From Porcipelethomonas sp964621265 (GTDB taxonomy: Bacteria > Bacillota > Clostridia > Oscillospirales > Ruminococcaceae), in contig CAZULQ010000043.1 of NCBI GenBank assembly GCA_964621265.1, positions 1-15,641 of the forward strand: 15,641 nt of DNA, given 5' to 3'. The position numbers and the translations under genes are program-made. Positions 1 through 6,400 of this stretch are shown here, piece after piece (position 1 is the stretch's first letter; each line of letters starts with the position of its first letter). The notes below the pieces were generated by a model. The model did no database searches. It was given only the letters and a program-made list of their open reading frames with translations, and was not told the origin of the DNA.

Positions 1-26
1 ATATATTATATATAGTATATTCTTAA

Positions 27-1094
27 TTAGTCGAGCTTTACAATCCAGCCGTATTCGTCTTCAATCTTGCCCCACTGAATGCCTGTCATTGTGTCATAAA
101 GCATCTGTGAAACAGTACCGATTTTGTTATCGTTAATCTCCATAATCTTGTCATTCCACTTAAGGTGACCAACAGGAGAAATAACAGCGGCTGTACCTGT
201 TCCGAATACTTCATCAAGCTTGCCTGCATCGTATGCATCAGCAATTTCCTGAATAGCAACTCTTCTTTCAGTTACCTTATAGCCCTTGTTTCGGCAGATT
301 TCAATAGCTGACTTTCTTGTAATACCGGGAAGAACAGAACCTGTAAGCTCAGGTGTTACAACTTCGCCGTCAATTACAAAGAAAATGTTCATAGAACCAA
401 CTTCTTCAACATATTTCTGTTCAACGCCGTCAAGCCAGAGAACCTGTTCATAATCCTGCTTGTGAGCTTCATTCTGACCTGCAAGTGAAATAGCGTAGTT
501 AGCAGCTGTCTTGACAAAGCCTGTACCGCCTCTTACGGCTCTTACATAATTATTTTCAACATAAATCTTAACAGGGTTAAGACCTGTTGAATAATAAGCA
601 CCTGATGGTGAAAGAATAATCATAAAGAGATAGTGGTCAGCAGGACGAACGCCAACATATGGGTCAGTTGCGATAATAAAAGGTCTGATGTAAAGTGACG
701 CACCCTCTGTATGAGGAACCCAGTCCTTTTCAACATTTAAAAGTGTTGTGAGCGCTTCCATAGCCATATCAACCGGAAGCTCAGGAATTACCATTCTCTC
801 ATTTGATGAGTTAAGACGCTTGAAGTTTTCTTCCGGACGGAAAAGCTGGATATTGCCTTCGGCAGTACGATACGCCTTAAGTCCTTCAAAAACTTCCTGT
901 CCGTAGTGCAGACACATTGAAGCAGGTGATAAAGAAAGGTTCTGATATGGAACAATTCTTGCATCGTGCCATCCCTCGCCTGTATCATAGTTCATGATGA
1001 ACATATGGTCAGTAAAAATGTGACCGAAACCAAGCTTTGTTTCGTCAGCAGGTTTTTCCTTTGGTGAATTAGTAAGTTCCATTCTGATATTCAT
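27..1094 (-). CDS. ilvE: Branched-chain amino acid aminotransferase
   Basis: This is a PLP-dependent class IV aminotransferase that interconverts leucine, isoleucine and valine with their 2-oxo acids, using glutamate/2-oxoglutarate in the cytoplasm. The 355-residue length and layout fit the eukaryote-like BCAT group. The N-terminal block with LSPASMCLHYGQEVFEGLKA (about 54-73) is characteristic. The Schiff-base lysine is expected at K195 in GFVKTAANY, and the conserved EVGSMNIFFV segment (about 231-240) and the glycine-rich GTGTAAVISPVG (298-309) supply PLP-phosphate and substrate contacts. The ATG at 1092-1094 follows a GGGAG about 11 bases upstream. The in-frame ATG five codons on (M5) is a less likely alternative. 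A 41-codon gene ends 29 bases upstream on the same strand and probably shares its transcript. No terminator is visible because the window ends 26 bases after the stop. Confidence 0.95.
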   Translation of the reverse strand: MNIRMELTNSPKEKPADETKLGFGHIFTDHMFIMNYDTGEGWHDARIVPYQNLSLSPASMCLHYGQEVFEGLKAYRTAEGNIQLFRPEENFKRLNSSNERMVIPELPVDMAMEALTTLLNVEKDWVPHTEGASLYIRPFIIATDPYVGVRPADHYLFMIILSPSGAYYSTGLNPVKIYVENNYVRAVRGGTGFVKTAANYAISLAGQNEAHKQDYEQVLWLDGVEQKYVEEVGSMNIFFVIDGEVVTPELTGSVLPGITRKSAIEICRNKGYKVTERRVAIQEIADAYDAGKLDEVFGTGTAAVISPVGHLKWNDKIMEINDNKIGTVSQMLYDTMTGIQWGKIEDEYGWIVKLD

Positions 1095-1123
1095 TTTAAC
1101 AAGACTCCCTTTTTTGTCTGTGT

Positions 1124-1249
1124 TTATTCGCAGACAGTAATATATTTTTTATTAAATTTTGTTTTATAGATGGCCACTGCCGAAGCAAATCCGACAACAG
1201 CTGTACATACCACCAAGACTGCCAGTATGATTTTAGCGAAATTTTTCAT
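1124..1249 (-). CDS. Small single-TM membrane peptide upstream of ilvE
   Basis: This is a 41-residue product I do not recognise by family. The start at 1249 is chosen because AAAGGAG lies 8 bases upstream (1258-1264). A longer in-frame reading back to 1324 has no such site. Residues 7-27 form one hydrophobic helix (IILAVLVVCTAVVGFASAVA), followed by a lysine-rich tail (KTKFNKKYITVCE) that would sit in the cytoplasm by the positive-inside rule. It is the first gene of the probable ilvE transcript, with a leader of about 135 bases. The hydrophobic stretch is unusually rich in Val, Ile and Leu codons, so it could also serve as a leader peptide for branched-chain attenuation. No intrinsic terminator is visible between it and ilvE, so the plain small-membrane-protein reading is preferred. 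Confidence 0.6.
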   Translation of the reverse strand: MKNFAKIILAVLVVCTAVVGFASAVAIYKTKFNKKYITVCE

Positions 1250-1385
1250 CTGAACATCTCCTTTGATTACATAGTACAGTTTTTGCTGCATCATTAAAAA
1301 TTCTTTACTATATCCCAAAATCAAGGACTTCTGAGATATTTGCTTGATATGTAAGTGCGTTAAGATAAATTTATAATAAGCACTT
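1250..1385 (-). other. Untranslated leader of the ilvE transcript
   Basis: About 135 bases lie between the predicted transcription start and the small peptide start. On the minus strand AAGTGC at the very 5' end (1385-1380) can pair with GCACTT (1358-1353), with a 21-base AT-rich loop. I looked for a T-box (GGGTGGTACCGCG-type core) and for a terminator with a T run and see neither. The rest of the 1386-1495 gap is AT-rich with nothing I can support. Confidence 0.25.
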
Positions 1386-1391
1386 GTATTT

Positions 1392-1400
1392 ATTATATCA
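1392..1400 (-). promoter_or_regulatory. Extended -10 promoter for the small peptide-ilvE transcript
   Basis: On the minus strand TGATATAAT combines a perfect -10 hexamer (1397-1392) with the TGn extension. The -35 position 17 bases upstream has no good match, as is common for extended -10 promoters. Transcription would start near 1385. Confidence 0.5.
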
Positions 1401-1495
1401 CATTTCTTTTCATTTGGCTATATATTTTTTTGAATTCAGTTCAATTTTATTTATTTCGCTGTAAAACAACGGTTGATTTTTGGCGGTAAATTATT

Positions 1496-1520
1496 AACCG
1501 CCATGCTGAGCATGGCGGTT
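1496..1520 (-). terminator. Hairpin terminator after the CorC operon
   Basis: A perfect 11-base stem (AACCGCCATGC / GCATGGCGGTT) with loop TGA sits 30 bases after the stop of the upstream minus-strand gene. The T-rich side is only moderate in either direction. A further GGCGGT at 1482-1487 can pair with the ACCGCC arm at 1497-1502, offering an alternative fold. Confidence 0.6.
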
Positions 1521-1550
1521 TTGTGCAGTATATACAATCATAAAGGAATT

Positions 1551-2519
1551 CTATTCCTGATTAATTACTTCTGTTTCTATGCCAAAGCTTTTCTGGAAAT
1601 CATCATTTTCCAGAAACTTATAATCCGGAGTATGAACCTCACTGATACCAAAGATTTCAACCTGAATATACTTATCAGCTCCGATTTCAATATATCCGCG
1701 GAACAAATCCTGATTCCTTTCGGGTTTTCTGCAATTCGGAACTTCATATATATCATATACTATATCATTATCCCACAGAACTGCCTCACTGCGCACGATA
1801 TTTTCTTCCTTTTCGGGAACCTCGTCCACAAAAGCAAAGTAAACCTCAAGGTCAAGTTCCTCTGACGGGTCTTCATACCATGTATATAAATCAAATTTAC
1901 CGTTAGGGTAGCACTTTTCGGGAGTACGGATAGTTACAGAATAATTTTCATCTGTGATAGTACTTGTTTCCCACTCACCTGTTTCCAGCACAAGCGCCGA
2001 ACCCTTATCATTATTCATTGTAAACGATGGTATATCAAGCGCAATCCCCGTAAGCGCCGCAACAATGAATGGCAGAAAAATCAAGGCAAGAAACAAAATC
2101 CCCTTTGGCGCACCCCAGTAATATTCCTCAACGGAAAAAAGCTTTTTGGGGGAATTCTTATAGTATAAATCAATCTGCTTCGGTGGATAATTATTTCCGA
2201 AATAGGCACGATATTCCTTTTCTTCTCCGTTGAGCGTGTACACATAGGTACCGCTGTATGTCGTTTTATTTGATTCCTTTCTTTCCTGATATGTACCCTT
2301 TTTGCGTGCTTTTTTAAGTCTTGCACCCTCAATCACATGTCCCTTTGAACGGGCAATGTCCGCTTTTCTCTGCACCGACAGCCTGTATTCAATCTTTTTT
2401 GTGATTTTATAGGATATGATGAAAACAACAATCAGTACTGCAAACACAATGCCCCACTTAATCCAGTTGACAGGGTCATCGGTAAACATTCTCAGCAAGC
2501 CGCTTTTCAGATTACTCAT
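1551..2519 (-). CDS. Two-TM protein of unknown function, DUF3592-like N-terminal half
   Basis: This 322-residue protein has no assigned function. Residues 1-20 are cytoplasmic. A first membrane helix runs about 20-38 and a second about 139-160. Between them is a basic segment (49-84, many Lys/Arg) followed by a beta-rich stretch with YVYTLNGEEKEYRA and, further on, DLYYKNSPKKLF. That pattern resembles DUF3592-type membrane proteins, a weak match from memory. The C-terminal 160 residues are acidic and beta-rich (TVRTPEKCYPNG-like region, several Trp/Tyr) and would lie outside the membrane. The ATG at 2517-2519 has AAGGAG about 7 bases upstream, overlapping the end of the preceding gene; the 15-base gap implies one operon with the CorC-like gene. 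A role alongside that protein is only inferred from position. Confidence 0.75.
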   Translation of the reverse strand: MSNLKSGLLRMFTDDPVNWIKWGIVFAVLIVVFIISYKITKKIEYRLSVQRKADIARSKGHVIEGARLKKARKKGTYQERKESNKTTYSGTYVYTLNGEEKEYRAYFGNNYPPKQIDLYYKNSPKKLFSVEEYYWGAPKGILFLALIFLPFIVAALTGIALDIPSFTMNNDKGSALVLETGEWETSTITDENYSVTIRTPEKCYPNGKFDLYTWYEDPSEELDLEVYFAFVDEVPEKEENIVRSEAVLWDNDIVYDIYEVPNCRKPERNQDLFRGYIEIGADKYIQVEIFGISEVHTPDYKFLENDDFQKSFGIETEVINQE

Positions 2520-2534
2520 TGTGTTTCTCCTTAT

Positions 2535-3761
2535 TTATGCTTCAGTCGAAATCTCAAGCTTCACTTTCATAATTCTGTTGTCATCAATTTCCAGAACAGT
2601 CAGTCTGAAAGCACCGCTCTCGGCAGTTTCGCCATTTTCAGCAACGTGTCCCAGAAGCTCCATAACCCATCCCCCGACTGTATTTGCCGAAGTCTCGATT
2701 TCGCTTTCAGGAAGCTCAAGCTCATCGAGCATGTCCCCGATACTCAGGTCGCCCGAAACCTCAAACTCATTATCGCCTGTTCTGACAAAGTTATGTACAA
2801 CCTCATCGTTTTCGTCGTAAATCTCGCCGACAAGCTCTTCAATAATGTCTTCAAGAGTAATAATACCCTTTGTTCCGCCATACTGGTCGAGTATGACAGC
2901 CATATGCATTTTATTCTTCTGCATTTCCTTAAGAGCTTCACTTATAAGCTTTAACTCTGATATTCTTATTACATCCTGTATGATTTCCGAAATATCTGTT
3001 TTTCCTTCTGTTACAAGACGGAAGAAATTCTTGTTTGTTATAATACCTATTATATTATCAACGCTTTTGTCGTAAACAGGCAGTCTTGAATACATTTCAG
3101 ACAGAAAGATTTCCTGAATTTTTTCAAATTCCTCATTCTTTTCAACCGCTACGACATTTACTCTCGGAATAAGAATTTCATCAACTGTGATTTCATCAAA
3201 TTCAAGCGCCGATTTTACAAGGTCGCTTTCCTGTTCTTCCAGAACACCCTGTTCCTCGATTTCCTCAATCATGTACTTAAGTTCATCTTCTGTAACTGTC
3301 GGCTGTTCTGTTTTAGGCTTCATTGCATTCTGAAGTATCTTGAAAAGGAATACAATCGGTGTCATAAGCTTTATAAGAATCCAGAGCGGATTCGCCATCA
3401 TAAGAGCTATACTTTCCGCATGACTCTTAGCGTATGACTTAGGTGTGATTTCACCGAAAATAAGTACTACAACAGTCATAACTGCCGTTGCAACACCTAC
3501 ACCGCCTTCGCCGAGCAGTTCAGTGAAAAGAACAGTACTTATAGATGTTGAGAGAATATTTACGATGTTGTTACCTATTAATATAGTAGTAAGTGCATCA
3601 TCAAAGGAATTAGCAATTTTAAGTGCCTTTTCTGCACGCTTGTTTCCCTGTGCAGCATAGTTTTTAAGTCTTATCTTACTTACACTTGAAAACGCCATCT
3701 CACTTCCTGAAAAAATCGCAGACAACGTAACAAGTACGATAATTAAAATTATATTAGCCAT
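2535..3761 (-). CDS. CNNM/CBS-pair/CorC_HlyC membrane protein (ion efflux family)
   Basis: This 408-residue integral membrane protein belongs to the CorC/HlyC/YhdP group. The family is linked to Mg2+ or Co2+ efflux and resistance and is often mis-annotated as hemolysin. Residues 1-150 form the CNNM (DUF21) transmembrane domain, with SGSEMAFSSVSKIRLK (18-33) and the hallmark GEITPK (103-108). A CBS pair follows, roughly 192-250 and 260-313, containing RLPVYDKSVDNIIGI and VILDQYGGTKGIITLEDIIE, typical of nucleotide-sensing regions. The C-terminal CorC_HlyC domain (about 325-405) contains NTVGGWV. The ATG is preceded by AGGAGG (CAGGAGGCTAT before the start). It is the first gene of a two-gene operon, with its own promoter at 3791-3819. 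The transported ion cannot be read from sequence. Confidence 0.92.
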   Translation of the reverse strand: MANIILIIVLVTLSAIFSGSEMAFSSVSKIRLKNYAAQGNKRAEKALKIANSFDDALTTILIGNNIVNILSTSISTVLFTELLGEGGVGVATAVMTVVVLIFGEITPKSYAKSHAESIALMMANPLWILIKLMTPIVFLFKILQNAMKPKTEQPTVTEDELKYMIEEIEEQGVLEEQESDLVKSALEFDEITVDEILIPRVNVVAVEKNEEFEKIQEIFLSEMYSRLPVYDKSVDNIIGIITNKNFFRLVTEGKTDISEIIQDVIRISELKLISEALKEMQKNKMHMAVILDQYGGTKGIITLEDIIEELVGEIYDENDEVVHNFVRTGDNEFEVSGDLSIGDMLDELELPESEIETSANTVGGWVMELLGHVAENGETAESGAFRLTVLEIDDNRIMKVKLEISTEA

Positions 3762-3790
3762 ATAGCCTCCTGTTTTCTGTATTAACTTAT

Positions 3791-3819
3791 ATCATATCAC
3801 ATTGCCGTGAAATATTCAA
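3791..3819 (-). promoter_or_regulatory. Sigma-A promoter for the CorC operon
   Basis: On the minus strand TTGAAT (3819-3814), a 17-base spacer and TATGAT (3796-3791) precede the CorC-like gene start by about 30 bases. Confidence 0.6.
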
Positions 3820-3932
3820 GTATATTCTTGTTTTTATTTTTAATATCCTAGCGTATTATACAAACGGAAAATGCAATTTTATATACTTTACGCAAAGATA
3901 TATCCAAAGTTAATATTTTTTTGTGCATTTGA

Positions 3933-3961
3933 TTGACAACGATTGTTTTGTATGATAAAAT
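3933..3961 (+). promoter_or_regulatory. Sigma-A promoter of the GH10 xylanase gene
   Basis: TTGACA (3933-3938, perfect), a 17-base spacer and TAAAAT (3956-3961) lie about 85 bases before the start codon. Transcription would begin near 3968, giving a leader of about 78 bases that carries the cre-like site. Confidence 0.75.
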
Positions 3962-3985
3962 ATTAAAAGTAAAAACGGGCGGAAA

Positions 3986-3999
3986 TATAAACGTTTTCG
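3986..3999 (+). promoter_or_regulatory. cre-like LacI-family operator downstream of the xylanase promoter
   Basis: TATAAACGTTTTCG contains the 8-base palindrome AAACGTTT with a central CG and fits the catabolite-responsive consensus TGWAANCGNTNWCA at 12 of 14 positions (counting N positions). It lies about 20-30 bases downstream of the predicted start site, where CcpA or another LacI-family repressor would act as a roadblock. That fits carbon repression of a xylanase. The site is inferred from the motif only. Confidence 0.45.
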
Positions 4000-4045
4000 C
4001 TTCAAGGGGAAATTAATTTTTACTGACAAAGGAGGAATTTTCATC

Positions 4046-5932
4046 ATGAAAATCAAAAGAGCCCTGGCTGCTGCACTCAGCACAGTAATGCTTGGAAGTG
4101 TAATTCCTGCAACAGCATTTACTGCGTCAGCAGAGCCAACAACAACAGTGCTTTATTCAACAAGCTTTGAAAACGGCGAATGCGACTTCACAGCCAGAGA
4201 CGGTGCTTCAACTGTTGCATCAGTAACAACAGACGCCGCAACAGGTTCAAGCTGTCTTGAATCATCAGGAAGAACAAGCGGCTGGCATGGTCCGCAGTTC
4301 CTGCTTGACAGCTACATTGAACAGGGTACTGAATACATGGTAAGCGCAAAAGTTAAAACACCATGGTACGGCACAATCATGCTCAGTACAGACTACACTG
4401 ACGAATCAGGTGAAAGACACTACGGCAACCTTAAAACTGTTGTTTCAGAAGGCGGATGGGTTGATGTCACAGACGTTAAGTTCTCATTCCCTGAGGGTGC
4501 TACAAAGATGTATGTATATTTTGAATGCTCAGACGCAAATGTTAACATTTATGTAGACGATTTTGTTCTTGAAACAACTCCTGTTTACGATATTCAGCAG
4601 GATATCGCATCACTCAAGGATGTTTATTCACCATATTTCAAATTCGGTACAGCTGTAACAGCTTCAGAACTTGCACCTGTTTCAGCACAGAATCTTATCA
4701 AAAAGCATTTCAACAGCTTAACACCGGGTAACGAACTCAAGCCTGAGTCAATTCTTGACAAGAATGCTTGTTTTGAAATGGCAGCTGCAGGTGATGATAC
4801 AAATCCACAGGTAAATATTGCATCTGCAAGAAGTATTCTCAACTTCTGCCGTGATAACAATATCTCTGTAAGAGGACACGTTTTAGTATGGCACAGCCAG
4901 ACTCCTGACTGGTTCTTCAAGGAAAACTATGATGAATCTGCTGACTGGGTTTCTAAGGAAGAAATGCTCGTGAGAATGGAAAACTACATCAAAAACGTTT
5001 TTGCGGCTCTTGAAAAAGAATATCCGACAGTTGATTTCTATGCATGGGACGTTGTAAACGAATGCTTCCTTGACAACGGTTCAGCAAGAACAGGCGGTAC
5101 ACAGGCTGAAAATGCAAATTATTCAGGCTGGGTTAAGGTATTCGGTGACAACTCATTCATCAAGCCTGCATTTGAATACGCAAGAAAGTATGCACCTGAA
5201 GGCTGTAAGCTTTATTACAACGACTTCAACGAATACATGCCGGGCAAGACAAGTACAATCGTTGCAATGGCAAACGAACTCAAGGCTGAAAACCTTATCG
5301 ACGGTATTGGTATGCAGTCACACTTAGACGTTGGCTTCCCAACAGCTTCTGCATACAAGAAGGCTCTTGCCGCTTTTGCGGAAACAGGCCTTGACGTTCA
5401 GGTAACTGAGCTTGATATCACAACTTCTGATACATCAGAAGCAGGCTTTGAAACACAAGCTAAGCTTTACAGCGAAATCATGGACGCATGCGTTGAATAC
5501 GCTGACAGCATTTCATCAGTAGTAGTATGGGGTACAACAGACGACAAGAGCTGGAGAGCTTCAAGATGTCCGCTTCTCTTTAACGAGGACTTCACAGCCA
5601 AGCCTGCTTACTACTCAATCGTAGACGGTCTTGAAGTACCGGACCCGACAGACCCACCTGAAACTGAACCAACTGAACCATCAACAGAGCCTGTAATCGA
5701 CTTTACTCCTGGTGACGTAAATTATGATGGTGCTATCAACAGCATGGACTCAGTAACATTAAGACGTCAAATTTTAAACAGAAAAGATTTAAGCTATAGC
5801 GAAGCGTTGTTACCTGTTATCAGTCCTTCGGATACAGATGGTAATGGATATATTGAAGTTGCTGACCTCGTTCTCTTAAACCAGTTCCTCGTTGGCGAAG
5901 ACGTTGAATTCAAGGTTTATACTGGAAAATAA
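4046..5932 (+). CDS. Cellulosomal endo-1,4-beta-xylanase: signal peptide-CBM22-GH10-dockerin
   Basis: This secreted endoxylanase cleaves internal beta-1,4 bonds of xylan and docks onto a cellulosome scaffoldin. The 628 residues comprise a signal peptide (KIKR basic start, hydrophobic core, likely cleavage after about A29), a CBM22/CBM4_9-like binding module (about 35-177, ending NIYVDDFVLE) and a GH10 barrel (about 185-530). The barrel holds NSLTPGNELKPES (223-235), RGHVLVWHSQTPDWF (276-290), the acid/base E339 in WDVVNE, the nucleophile E455 in VTELDIT, and VVVWGTTDDKSWR. A Pro/Thr/Glu linker (532-550) leads to a type I dockerin (about 554-618). The dockerin has two calcium loops, DVNYDGAINSMD and SDTDGNGYIEVAD. 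GGAGG upstream supports this ATG. All key residues are present and nothing is truncated. Confidence 0.96.
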   Translation: MKIKRALAAALSTVMLGSVIPATAFTASAEPTTTVLYSTSFENGECDFTARDGASTVASVTTDAATGSSCLESSGRTSGWHGPQFLLDSYIEQGTEYMVSAKVKTPWYGTIMLSTDYTDESGERHYGNLKTVVSEGGWVDVTDVKFSFPEGATKMYVYFECSDANVNIYVDDFVLETTPVYDIQQDIASLKDVYSPYFKFGTAVTASELAPVSAQNLIKKHFNSLTPGNELKPESILDKNACFEMAAAGDDTNPQVNIASARSILNFCRDNNISVRGHVLVWHSQTPDWFFKENYDESADWVSKEEMLVRMENYIKNVFAALEKEYPTVDFYAWDVVNECFLDNGSARTGGTQAENANYSGWVKVFGDNSFIKPAFEYARKYAPEGCKLYYNDFNEYMPGKTSTIVAMANELKAENLIDGIGMQSHLDVGFPTASAYKKALAAFAETGLDVQVTELDITTSDTSEAGFETQAKLYSEIMDACVEYADSISSVVVWGTTDDKSWRASRCPLLFNEDFTAKPAYYSIVDGLEVPDPTDPPETEPTEPSTEPVIDFTPGDVNYDGAINSMDSVTLRRQILNRKDLSYSEALLPVISPSDTDGNGYIEVADLVLLNQFLVGEDVEFKVYTGK

Positions 5933-5941
5933 ATAAAACTT

Positions 5942-5969
5942 AACGGACGTGCATGGCACGTCCGTTTTT
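5942..5969 (+). terminator. Rho-independent terminator of the xylanase gene
   Basis: The 11-base stem AACGGACGTGC / GCACGTCCGTT with loop ATG is followed by a T run, starting 9 bases after the stop codon. Confidence 0.9.
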
Positions 5970-5974
5970 ATCGC

Positions 5975-6003
5975 TTGACATATTATCAGAAAAGCTGTAT
6001 AAT
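5975..6003 (+). promoter_or_regulatory. Perfect sigma-A promoter for a small convergent RNA
   Basis: TTGACA (5975-5980), a 17-base spacer and TATAAT (5998-6003) match consensus exactly. No ORF with a ribosome binding site follows before the terminator hairpin at 6057-6092, so the product is expected to be a short untranslated RNA. Confidence 0.8.
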
Positions 6004-6010
6004 ATAGAAA

Positions 6011-6098
6011 AAGGGACATACCGATAGACGGTCGCTCCCGTAAATGGTTAACTAAAAAATAGTCGCCCTACGTGGAACTGGGGCGGCTATTTCCTTTT
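6011..6098 (+). ncRNA. Candidate antisense antitoxin RNA of a type I toxin-antitoxin module
   Basis: This RNA of about 85-90 bases is predicted from a perfect upstream promoter and a downstream hairpin with a T-rich tail; both ends are approximate. Its 5' end folds into a stem-loop: GGGA (6013-6016) pairs with TCCC (6036-6039), and ACCG (6020-6023) with CGGT (6029-6032), around loop ATAGA. It runs toward the toxin-like gene on the other strand and overlaps that transcript across the shared terminator, covering its last codons. It also carries GCTCCCG (6034-6040), identical to the arm that masks the toxin Shine-Dalgarno, so it could pair with that site in trans. Non-coding status and antitoxin function are inferred. 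Confidence 0.6.
6057..6092. terminator. Bidirectional terminator shared by toxin mRNA and antisense RNA
   Basis: AAATAGTCGCCC (6057-6068) pairs with GGGCGGCTATTT (6081-6092) over 12 positions including one G-T wobble. Toward the minus strand it ends in six Ts, and toward the plus strand in TTTCCTTTT. The toxin stop codon (6087-6089) lies inside the stem. Confidence 0.8.
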
Positions 6099-6185
6099 GT
6101 TATGAAAAAATGCTAAAATGAATGATGTATATGTAATGAGGAAAATTCCGCATTGTATTAAATCGCTCCATGTAACATAACTCAT
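6087..6185 (-). CDS. Small hydrophobic toxin-like peptide, 32 residues (type I TA candidate)
   Basis: The peptide begins MSYVTWSDLIQ and has one hydrophobic helix (about residues 9-27, rich in Ile, Leu, Phe) and a basic end, HNKRK. Size, N-terminal VTWSDLIQ-type segment, single TM helix and Lys-rich tail resemble the short holin-like or TxpA/Fst-like toxins of Firmicutes that damage the producer's own membrane. AAGGGAG lies 8 bases upstream of the ATG (6194-6200). A perfect promoter (6250-6278) and a terminator in the 3' end frame it as a complete gene. The ribosome binding site is buried in a hairpin, as in other type I toxins. The convergent RNA overlaps its 3' end. Toxicity is inferred; it could instead be a harmless small membrane protein. 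Confidence 0.72.
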   Translation of the reverse strand: MSYVTWSDLIQCGIFLITYTSFILAFFHNKRK

Positions 6186-6193
6186 AATACTCA

Positions 6194-6207
6194 CTCCCTT
6201 CCGGGAG
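6194..6207 (-). promoter_or_regulatory. Shine-Dalgarno-masking hairpin in the toxin leader
   Basis: On the minus strand CTCCC-GGAA-GGGAG forms a 5-base stem closed by a GNRA-type GGAA loop. The 3' arm is the toxin ribosome binding site itself, so translation should need the hairpin to open. Confidence 0.65.
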
Positions 6208-6249
6208 CAGGATCTGACCGCCTACCGTTTAAGGTATGCCCATAATTTC

Positions 6250-6278
6250 ATTATACATTGGTTTGCAACAGTTGTCAA
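6250..6278 (-). promoter_or_regulatory. Perfect sigma-A promoter of the toxin-like gene
   Basis: On the minus strand TTGACA (6278-6273), a 17-base spacer and TATAAT (6255-6250) match consensus exactly. The transcript would start near 6242 with GGGCATACC, giving a structured leader of about 56 bases. Confidence 0.8.
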
Positions 6279-6298
6279 TATTTATCATATTCTTATAA

Positions 6299-6325
6299 GG
6301 ACGTGTTTTCAGCACGTCCGTCTTT
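6299..6325 (+). terminator. Second GGACGTG/CACGTCC hairpin, resembling the xylanase terminator
   Basis: GGACGTG (6299-6305) and CACGTCC (6313-6319) form a 7-base stem followed by GTCTTTG. The arm GCACGTCCGT is identical to one in the xylanase terminator at 5956-5965. No gene on the plus strand ends just before it. It may be a weak terminator or a duplicated copy. Confidence 0.35.
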
Positions 6326-6400
6326 GCATCTCTTGTTTGTGCAAAAGCCACAAAACAAAACCTGTACATTGATAAAATGTGTAGAATATTCTTTAGATGG

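Larger units (their letters stand above)
6013..6241. repeat. Imperfect inverted repeats bounding the toxin-antitoxin-like unit
   Basis: The plus strand at 6013-6040 and the minus strand from 6241 back to 6202 share the ordered blocks GGG(A)CATACC, CGGTC and GCTCCCG, with different spacers between them. The two transcripts therefore begin with related leaders, and the module has inverted-repeat ends like a small mobile or duplicated element. Confidence 0.55.

Noticed and set aside
1124..1324. Longer 66-codon reading of the small peptide upstream of ilvE
   Set aside because: The upstream start has no ribosome site, while the internal ATG at 1249 has AAAGGAG at ideal distance.
1250..1400. T-box or other riboswitch controlling ilvE
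   Set aside because: No T-box core, specifier structure or terminator with a T run is visible in the leader.
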